Assembly: GCA_025963615.1 (NCBI GenBank)
Contig: JAOQAL010000746.1
Coordinates: forward strand, 1-7,332
Direction: 5' to 3'
Length of the DNA: 7,332 bases
Source: Chitinophagaceae bacterium
GTDB taxonomy: Bacteria > Bacteroidota > Bacteroidia > Chitinophagales > Chitinophagaceae
Shown here piece after piece: positions 1-6,324 of this stretch. Both the position numbers and the translations under genes were made by a program. The first letter of the stretch is position 1. Every line of letters starts with the position of its first letter. The notes beneath the pieces were generated by a model. The model ran no database searches and was not told the origin of the DNA. It was given only the letters and a program-made list of their open reading frames with translations.

Positions 1-1
1 G

Positions 2-76
2 GGATTTGCGGGTATTTTTAAAGTTCCATCATCCCATGAAATCCAGTTCAGGTCATTGCTTATCCGAAAATTGTAG
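2..76 (+). CDS. possible 3' end of an upstream gene (partial)
   Basis: From base 2 one forward frame stays open for 24 codons and ends with TAG at 74-76, one base before the ATG of the next gene. The visible peptide ends in SLLIRKL. The abutting stop and start would fit an upstream operon member, which is the main argument for calling it. The stretch is too short to assign a family or prove coding: another forward frame (the one running into porV2) and one reverse frame are also open here. If this is not coding, bases 1-77 are simply a short leader. I see no convincing Bacteroidetes promoter (TTG about 20 bases before TAnnTTTG) in them. Confidence 0.3.
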   Translation, partial: GFAGIFKVPSSHEIQFRSLLIRKL

Positions 77-77
77 A

Positions 78-1193
78 ATGAAACGAGCCACCACCGTATA
101 CCTGATTCTATTACTATTTTCATTACCCGGATTCTCCCAATTCCGGGTATATTCCAATGAATTTTTAAATATTGGCGCTGGTGCACGAGGCCTTTCCATG
201 GGTAGTGCCCAGGTAGCTTCAGTAAGTGATGGAACAGCGGGTTACTGGAACCCTGCTGGTTTAGTTTCAGTAAAAGATCATCCACAAATAAACCTGATGC
301 ACTCGGAGTATTTTGCCGGCATAGGCAAATATGATTTTGCCAGTGTGGCATTTCCTTCCGCTAATAATAAAAGAACGATCGGTGTTACGGCTTTACGTTT
401 TGCAGTGGATGATATCATGAATACCTTATTTCTGGTGGAACCCGATGGGTCACTGAATTATAATAATATCCAGTCTTTTTCATCTGCTGATTATGCTTTC
501 CTTCTTTCATTTGCACAAAAGCTGAAAGAAAGCGAGAATAAAAATGTTCATTTCGGAGTGAACGCTAAAATCATTCACCGCAATGTCGGGACTTTTGCGA
601 AAGCCTGGGGTTTTGGATTAGATGCAGGGGTTCAGATCATTCAAAATAAATGGCGCTTCGGAATTGTTGCCAGGGACCTCACGACTACATTTAATGCATG
701 GTCATTCAGTTTTACAGATAGGGAGAAAGAAATTTTATACCTGACAAAGAATGAGATCCCCGTAAAATCAACTGAGTCAACCGCACCCCGGTTGATATTG
801 GGTGTTGCAAGAGAATTTCAACTTACAAAAAAAATCGGCTTGCTCGCTGAAGCGAATGTCGATGTTACGTTTGATGGCAGACGGAATACCATCATCAGTA
901 GTAATCCCGTCAGCGTCGACCCTAAAATAGGGTTCGAATTAAACATCAGTAAAGTATTTTTCCTGCGTGCGGGGATTAACAATTTTCAAAGAGGATTAGC
1001 AGATGGCGATACACTGAACCAGAAAAAAGTATGGATATACCAACCCAGTGCCGGCGCTGGTTTTAAGATCTCGACTGTTACCGTTGATTACGCTTTTGCG
1101 AATCTCGCTAACCAGTCGAATCCATTATTTACACATGTGTTTTCACTGCGCCTGGATTTGACAGGTGATAAAAAAAAGAAAAAGAAAAAGTAG
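78..1193 (+). CDS. porV2: PorV/PorQ-like outer-membrane beta-barrel protein of the type IX secretion system (PorV2)
   Basis: This is a 371-residue outer-membrane protein of the PorV/PorQ (FadL-like, UPF0164) type. In P. gingivalis, PorV binds secreted T9SS cargo at the translocon and hands it to the PorU sortase; that role is inferred here from family and neighbour. The ATG at 78 is chosen because it places a signal peptide at the N-terminus: MKR, a hydrophobic core (residues 7-16), then a likely cut after S20 before Q21. Earlier in-frame starts (TTG at 6, ATG at 36) would put a polar extension ahead of it. Residues 31-62 carry the family's hallmark N-terminal region, with NIGAGARG, MGSAQVA and GYWNPAGL. 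The remainder alternates polar and hydrophobic residues with many Gly and aromatics, as in beta-strands, with GAGFK and a final strand near HVFSLRLDL. The protein ends oddly in seven lysines (365-371). There is no clear Shine-Dalgarno, as is usual in Bacteroidetes. The next gene starts 24 bases on, so the two are probably co-transcribed. Confidence 0.88.
   Translation: MKRATTVYLILLLFSLPGFSQFRVYSNEFLNIGAGARGLSMGSAQVASVSDGTAGYWNPAGLVSVKDHPQINLMHSEYFAGIGKYDFASVAFPSANNKRTIGVTALRFAVDDIMNTLFLVEPDGSLNYNNIQSFSSADYAFLLSFAQKLKESENKNVHFGVNAKIIHRNVGTFAKAWGFGLDAGVQIIQNKWRFGIVARDLTTTFNAWSFSFTDREKEILYLTKNEIPVKSTESTAPRLILGVAREFQLTKKIGLLAEANVDVTFDGRRNTIISSNPVSVDPKIGFELNISKVFFLRAGINNFQRGLADGDTLNQKKVWIYQPSAGAGFKISTVTVDYAFANLANQSNPLFTHVFSLRLDLTGDKKKKKKK
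1170..1190 (+). repeat. A-rich poly-lysine tract with A8 run at the end of porV2
   Basis: Seven consecutive lysine codons (four AAA, three AAG) precede the TAG stop of porV2. The tract begins with eight A's (1170-1177) followed by G, so it contains A AAA AAG in the reading phase of a classic -1 slippery heptamer. Polymerase or ribosome slippage here would change only the extreme C-terminus. A -1 shift would replace the last residues and read to a stop at 1244-1246, overlapping the start of porU2. The tract is certain; any recoding role is speculation. Confidence 0.6.
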
Positions 1194-1217
1194 TCTGTAC
1201 CACCAAAACTTTCATTC

Positions 1218-4200
1218 ATGAAACGATTTTTACTTGTGTTGTTAATTGCCTTGAGCTTTTATACAGAGGCACAGGTGTATAATAACGAGTGGATTGATTA
1301 TAGTAAGTCTTATTATAAGTTCAAAGTTGGACAAACAGGTTTATACCGTATTTCTCAAGCGGTACTGGCCGGTGCCGGTTTGGACGCTGTTCCTGCTGAA
1401 CAGTTTCAATTATGGAGAAATGGCGTGCAGGTGCCTGTATTTACTTCTATCCCTTCAGGGCCATTCGGTGTATCAGATTATATAGAATTCTGGGGTGAAA
1501 GAAACGATGGAAAACCGGACAATGCGTTATACCGGAATCCCGATTACCAGTTAAATGATAAATACAGTCTGCAGACAGATACCGCCGCTTTCTTTTTAAC
1601 GGTAAATCCTGCGGGAGGTAATTTTCATCTTGAGACGACTCCGAATAATGTACCACCCGCCAATACGGTAACTCCGGAACCTTATTTCATGCATACGGTT
1701 GGCAATTATTACAGGACAGCAATAAATCCAGGTTATGCCGCTTCGGTAGGCGAATATGTATATTCTGCATCTTATGATATGGGAGAGGGTTGGGCATCGA
1801 GCAATATAACCCCCGCAGCTAATACAACATTACCTTTTAACAATCTGCATCTTTATACAGCAGGGCCTGATGCACGGATCAAAGTAAATGTATCAGGCAA
1901 TGCCATCAATCCCCGAACTATACGGGTAAAGATTAATGGAGACTCCCTGATCGGCAGGGAAATGGATTATTTTGATTATGCTAAAATTGACCAATCCGTC
2001 GCTCTTACAGAACTAACTGAAAACACTTCTATAGAAATAAAAAGCCTTTGCAATGTCCCTAGTGACAGGTTTGTAATTCATAAAATTGAATTGATTTACC
2101 CAAGACAGTTTGATTTTGGCGGCGCCAATAATTTCCTGTTTTCCATGTCTGCCAATGATGCCGGAAATTATTTGGAAATAGCCAACTTTACTTATGGCTC
2201 GGTAGCGCCGGTCCTGTATGACCTTACCAATGGGAAAAGTTATGTAGCCGATATCAGCAATCCATCACTGGTTAAAATAGCCCTTCAACCATCTGCTACT
2301 GACCGTCAATTATTGCTGGTGAGTGAAGATGCCTCAGCAATCCTGTCCGTTTCAGGTCTCCAGACCCGCAACTTTGTTAATTATGCTTTACCTGCAAACC
2401 AGGGGGATTATCTTATTATCAGCCATCGCAATTTGTATACAAGTTCTGATGGAACCAATTATGTAGATGCGTACCGTGATTACAGGAGTTCCCCTGTAGG
2501 TGGCAGTTTTACTGCGAGAGTTTACGATGTGGATGAATTGGTTGATCAGTTTGGATCCGGAATCAAAAAACATCCTTTATCCATCCGTAATTTCTTACGC
2601 TGGGCACGGGCCACTTACTCCTTGCCGGTCAAAGATGTCTTTTTGATAGGCCATGGCCTCAATTATCAGCAGTATAGAAGCAATGAAAGTAATCTGGCCG
2701 CTGAAGGGTTAAACCTCGTTCCGACTTTTGGCCAGCCAGCCTCCGATGTCCTTTTGTCCTGCACAAACGATAATCCTATCCCGCAAACTCCTATTGGAAG
2801 ACTTTCTGCAATAAACGGTAATGAGGTTGCGAACTATTTACAAAAAGTTAAAGAATATGAATCGGCTCAGGCTCTTTCTTCCCCATTATCACAGGATAAA
2901 GCATGGATGAAAAATGTGGTCCATGTAGTGGGCAGCAGTGATGAGCAGTTAGGCGCGGTGCTTAAAGATTATATGAACAAATATAATTCGATCATTGCAG
3001 ATAGTTTGTATGGGGGCAAGGTATATACTTTTAATAAATCGTCTACAAATCCTGTTGAACAGCTTGGCACGACATTATTGCCATCCTTATTCCACGAAGG
3101 AATAAGCCTTTTACTTTATTTTGGTCATTCCTCTGCCAATACACTGGCGTTTAATCTGGATGATCCTAAAAAGTATAATAATCCCGGAAAGTATCCTGTA
3201 ATGATCATGCTGGGTTGCAATGCCGGTAACTTTTTTAATTACAATGTAGGAAGATTTATTACGCAGAACACCATTTCAGAGAATTTTTTATTAAGCCCTA
3301 ACAGAGGCTCAATCGCTTTTTTTGCGAGTACACATCTTGGTATTGTGCATTACCTGGATATTTATAACACCCGGACCTATAATGCTATTAGCAATACCAT
3401 GTATGGGAAAACGTTCGGAGAGCAGATTGTAGAATCAATCAGGCAAACTTATAATCTTACTACTGTAGATGACTACTATGCCCGGTTTCATGTGGAAGAA
3501 CTCACTCTCCATGGCGATCCGTCAATTAAGGTTAACGCACAGCCTAAACCTGACTTTGTTATCGAAGATCAGTTTATTCGAATTGTGCCTTCATTTGTTT
3601 CGGTTTCAAAAGCAAGCTTCCGGGTTAATGCAAAATTTTTGAATATTGGGAAAGTGGTAAATAATAAAATTGTCGTAGAAGTTAAAAGGCAATATCCGAA
3701 CTCCACCAGCGAAATTGTGTACCGGGACACTATTCCCGCGCCGCATTATGCCGATTCAATTTCTATCAACATCCCTATTATTGCAACCAGGGATAAGGGA
3801 TTAAATAAGATAACTGTAACAATCGATGCAGATAATGCGGTGGATGAATTGTATGAAACCAATAACTCGTTTACGAAGGACTTAATCATTTATGATGATG
3901 ATTTGAGCCCCATTTATCCTTATAAATATGCCATTATTAATAAAAAGAATATCACGTTTGCTGCATCTACCGCGGACCCTTTTGCGCCATTTACCAACTA
4001 CAGCATGGAAATTGACACGACAGAATTATTTAATTCTTCTGCAAAAGTTACGCAAACAGTCAGTTCCAAAGGTGGCCTTATTGAATTCAAACCGGGGGTC
4101 TCATTCTCAGATAGCACGGTTTATTACTGGCGGGTGGCGCCAGTCCCTTCTTCTGGAGAAGCTAAGTGGAGTAATTCTTCATTCATATACCTTGCAAACA

Positions 4201-6272
4201 GCGATTTAGGCTTTAACCAATCTCACTATTTTCAGCACTTAGGCTCAACGCCCAGTAAATTAATGCTGGATTCTCTTACCCGTATGTGGAAATATGATTC
4301 GGTTATAAATACTGTATTTTCAAAAAATGGTGTCTATCCAACCGCAGGGGGATACGACGCGGATTATTTTGTCTCACTTAATGATGCTGCGGGTATTGCC
4401 GGTGGTTGCTTCTATAATGAGCTCATCGTAAACGTAATTAATCCGGTTACTTTTAAACCTTGGGTAAATAACTATAGTGGGGCAACCGGTTTGTATAACA
4501 GTTTGAAATCCGTTTGTGCCGGAGGCCGAATTAATAATTTTGAATATCTACTGTCTTCGAGTACGGAGCGGAAAAAAATAATGGATTTTCTGGATATTAT
4601 TCCTGATGGATATTTTGTCCTGATTCGAAGTAATTCTAATCCCAGCGACGCCGGGAATACTTTTTCAAGCGTTTGGAAAACAGATGAAACTGTTTTTGGC
4701 ACCGGCAATACGCTTTACCACCGGTTATACAACCAGGGTTTTTTAGATATAGACTCCTTTAATCGGGCCCGCTCGCTTGCATTTTTGTATAAGAAGAACC
4801 GCCAAACGACCTTTGCCGCTCAGAGCGTGCTTTCAAATGGCATTTATGATAAACTCACTATTCAGGGTAATTGTCCGACTCCCGATACGCTTGGCTATAT
4901 TGTTTCACCGGTCTTCGGACCGGCTAAAGCCTGGAAGCAACTGAAATGGCGGGGAACGATAGCTCCCGATATTACCGACGGAGATATGCCAACTGTTGAT
5001 GTGGTCGGTGTAAGATCCGATAATTCCGAGTCAGTAATCTACAGCAAACTTGGAACAGGTCAGCAGGATTATGATATTTCGGGTATTGACCCTGTAGAAT
5101 TTCCTTATGTAAAACTAAGCATGAGAAACGTGGATTCAATTAACTACTCCCCCTATCAATTGCAGTATTGGCGGCTTACTTATGACCCGGTTCCGGAAGG
5201 AGCCATAGCTCCGAATATTTATTTCCAGATGAAGGACACAATTGATGTTGGTGAGCCATTGGATTTTAAAGTAGCATTTAAAAACATAAGTGATGCAGCT
5301 TTTGACAGCCTGAAAATAAAAATGACGATAACCAGCCAGAGCAATGTAACTACCGTTTTGCCAGTTCCGCGACACAGACAGTTGGTAGCCGGCGATACAC
5401 TCCATATAAAATATGATGTTAGCAGTGCTTCCCTTGAGGGAATTAATACACTCTATGTAGAAGCTAATCCCGACAATGATCAACAGGAACAATATCATTT
5501 TAACAATTTCGCATTCCGCGAGTTTTATGTAAAGCCGGATAGTCTGAATCCCCTGATGGACGTAACCTTTGACGGCGTTCATATTTTAAACCATGATATC
5601 ATTTCAGCAAAACCGGTCGTTGTTATAAAGTTGAAGGATGAAGCAAAATGGATGATACTTGATGACACCTCACTGGTTTCATTGGAGGTACGGTATCCCG
5701 ATGGTACATTGCACACATTTGCGTTTAACAGCGATACGTTGCGTTTTATTCCCGCGGGAATGGCTCCAAATCCTGATAATACAGCTACTGTTAATTTTTC
5801 GCCCGCATTTAATCAGGATGGCGAGTATGAGCTAATTGTTTCAGGAAAAGATAAAAGCAATAACGTATCTGGCAAAATCCAATACCGCGTTTCATTCCAG
5901 ATAATAAATAAGCCGATGATTTCAAACATGCTGAATTACCCTAACCCTTTTACAACCTCTACAGCATTTGTGTTTACAGTTACCGGTAGCGAAGTACCTC
6001 AGAATATCCGGATCCAGATTTTAACTATTACGGGCAAAATAGTCAGGGACATAACCAAGCAGGAGCTGGGATCGTTGCACATTGGCCGCAATATCACAGA
6101 ATTTAAATGGGATGGTACGGACCAATATGGGCAGAAACTGGCTAATGGAATTTATTTATATCGTGTAATTACAAACCTCAACGGCAAATCGCTTGATAAG
6201 TACAAAGCTACTGATGATAATACAGACAAATACTTCAATAAAGGGTATGGTAAAATGTACCTGATGCGATAA
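1218..6272 (+). CDS. porU2: PorU-like type IX secretion system sortase, gingipain-fold (peptidase C25), PorU2 form
   Basis: This is a 1684-residue secreted, surface-acting cysteine peptidase. PorU family sortases cut the C-terminal signal from T9SS cargo and transpeptidate it to a surface glycolipid. The signal peptide is residues 1-18, with a likely cut TEA|Q. The N-terminal region carries WIDYSKSYYKFKVGQTGLY from W25. The C25 domain spans about 397-772: PIGRL at 525-529, catalytic H637 in YFGHSS, catalytic C667 in LGCNAG, and a closing HGDPSIKV at 765. The 30-residue His-Cys spacing resembles gingipains and PorU. Next come a CARDB-like domain (776-892), a fibronectin III-like domain (about 897-992, with YYWRVAP near W971), an ILEI/FAM3-like segment (about 1064-1205, IPDG at 1128-1131), a beta-sandwich with QYWRLTYDP (about 1230-1324), a second CARDB-like domain (1334-1437), another Ig-like domain (about 1450-1570) and a FlgD/T9SS-type C-terminal domain (from NYPNPF at 1573, WDGTDQYG from W1631). 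P. gingivalis PorU is only about 1160 residues, so this is the long PorU2 form. The gene starts 24 bases after porV2, in the same frame. Domain edges are by eye. Confidence 0.9.
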   Translation: MKRFLLVLLIALSFYTEAQVYNNEWIDYSKSYYKFKVGQTGLYRISQAVLAGAGLDAVPAEQFQLWRNGVQVPVFTSIPSGPFGVSDYIEFWGERNDGKPDNALYRNPDYQLNDKYSLQTDTAAFFLTVNPAGGNFHLETTPNNVPPANTVTPEPYFMHTVGNYYRTAINPGYAASVGEYVYSASYDMGEGWASSNITPAANTTLPFNNLHLYTAGPDARIKVNVSGNAINPRTIRVKINGDSLIGREMDYFDYAKIDQSVALTELTENTSIEIKSLCNVPSDRFVIHKIELIYPRQFDFGGANNFLFSMSANDAGNYLEIANFTYGSVAPVLYDLTNGKSYVADISNPSLVKIALQPSATDRQLLLVSEDASAILSVSGLQTRNFVNYALPANQGDYLIISHRNLYTSSDGTNYVDAYRDYRSSPVGGSFTARVYDVDELVDQFGSGIKKHPLSIRNFLRWARATYSLPVKDVFLIGHGLNYQQYRSNESNLAAEGLNLVPTFGQPASDVLLSCTNDNPIPQTPIGRLSAINGNEVANYLQKVKEYESAQALSSPLSQDKAWMKNVVHVVGSSDEQLGAVLKDYMNKYNSIIADSLYGGKVYTFNKSSTNPVEQLGTTLLPSLFHEGISLLLYFGHSSANTLAFNLDDPKKYNNPGKYPVMIMLGCNAGNFFNYNVGRFITQNTISENFLLSPNRGSIAFFASTHLGIVHYLDIYNTRTYNAISNTMYGKTFGEQIVESIRQTYNLTTVDDYYARFHVEELTLHGDPSIKVNAQPKPDFVIEDQFIRIVPSFVSVSKASFRVNAKFLNIGKVVNNKIVVEVKRQYPNSTSEIVYRDTIPAPHYADSISINIPIIATRDKGLNKITVTIDADNAVDELYETNNSFTKDLIIYDDDLSPIYPYKYAIINKKNITFAASTADPFAPFTNYSMEIDTTELFNSSAKVTQTVSSKGGLIEFKPGVSFSDSTVYYWRVAPVPSSGEAKWSNSSFIYLANSDLGFNQSHYFQHLGSTPSKLMLDSLTRMWKYDSVINTVFSKNGVYPTAGGYDADYFVSLNDAAGIAGGCFYNELIVNVINPVTFKPWVNNYSGATGLYNSLKSVCAGGRINNFEYLLSSSTERKKIMDFLDIIPDGYFVLIRSNSNPSDAGNTFSSVWKTDETVFGTGNTLYHRLYNQGFLDIDSFNRARSLAFLYKKNRQTTFAAQSVLSNGIYDKLTIQGNCPTPDTLGYIVSPVFGPAKAWKQLKWRGTIAPDITDGDMPTVDVVGVRSDNSESVIYSKLGTGQQDYDISGIDPVEFPYVKLSMRNVDSINYSPYQLQYWRLTYDPVPEGAIAPNIYFQMKDTIDVGEPLDFKVAFKNISDAAFDSLKIKMTITSQSNVTTVLPVPRHRQLVAGDTLHIKYDVSSASLEGINTLYVEANPDNDQQEQYHFNNFAFREFYVKPDSLNPLMDVTFDGVHILNHDIISAKPVVVIKLKDEAKWMILDDTSLVSLEVRYPDGTLHTFAFNSDTLRFIPAGMAPNPDNTATVNFSPAFNQDGEYELIVSGKDKSNNVSGKIQYRVSFQIINKPMISNMLNYPNPFTTSTAFVFTVTGSEVPQNIRIQILTITGKIVRDITKQELGSLHIGRNITEFKWDGTDQYGQKLANGIYLYRVITNLNGKSLDKYKATDDNTDKYFNKGYGKMYLMR
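4908..4923 (+). other. GC-rich hairpin with UUCG tetraloop inside porU2
   Basis: CCGGTC (4908-4913), loop TTCG (4914-4917) and GACCGG (4918-4923) form a perfect six-pair stem closed by C-G around UUCG, an exceptionally stable RNA tetraloop. It lies within the codons for SPVFGPA, between the ILEI-like segment and the next beta-sandwich domain. No U-tract follows, so it is not an intrinsic terminator. The structure is plain in the sequence; whether it slows translation or marks an RNA processing site is unknown, and chance remains possible. Confidence 0.4.
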
Positions 6273-6285
6273 AAAAATTCTCTTG

Positions 6286-6324
6286 AAAAAATAAGGTTGC
6301 CTCAACGGGCAGCCTTATTTTTTT
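6286..6324. terminator. bidirectional intrinsic terminator between convergent genes
   Basis: Left arm 6286-6301 and right arm 6308-6323 pair over 16 positions with one G-U wobble, closing a six-base loop (TCAACG). The GC part of the stem (AAGGTTGCC / GGCAGCCTT) is flanked by A's on the left and seven T's on the right (6318-6324), so an RNA from either strand ends the hairpin in a U-run. It starts 14 bases after the porU2 stop. Its right arm contains the stop codon (6315-6317) and the last two lysine codons of the convergent gene, so that gene shares its terminator with its own coding end. Confidence 0.88.

Noticed and set aside
6..77. N-terminal extension of porV2 from TTG at 6 or ATG at 36
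   Set aside because: It would put 14-24 polar residues ahead of a well-formed signal peptide. The ATG at 78 gives the expected MKR plus hydrophobic core start.
4126..4144. Seven-pair hairpin ACTGGCG / CGCCAGT in porU2
   Set aside because: No special loop and no U-tract; it is within chance expectation and sits in the fibronectin-like domain's coding sequence.
3928..4209. 93-codon forward frame inside porU2, and similar short frames at 1294-1485, 1447-1656, 2388-2573 and 4472-4708
   Set aside because: All overlap the convincing porU2 frame, and none shows family motifs or a credible start context.
5136..5582. 148-codon reverse-strand frame antisense to porU2
   Set aside because: It lies wholly within porU2 over a conserved CARDB-like region, shows no recognisable domain and no sign of its own expression signals. 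It is a shadow frame.
5748..5761. Perfect 14-base palindrome ATTCCCGCGGGAAT inside porU2
   Set aside because: A 14-base palindrome is expected about once in two windows of this size by chance, and it lies within ordinary coding sequence.
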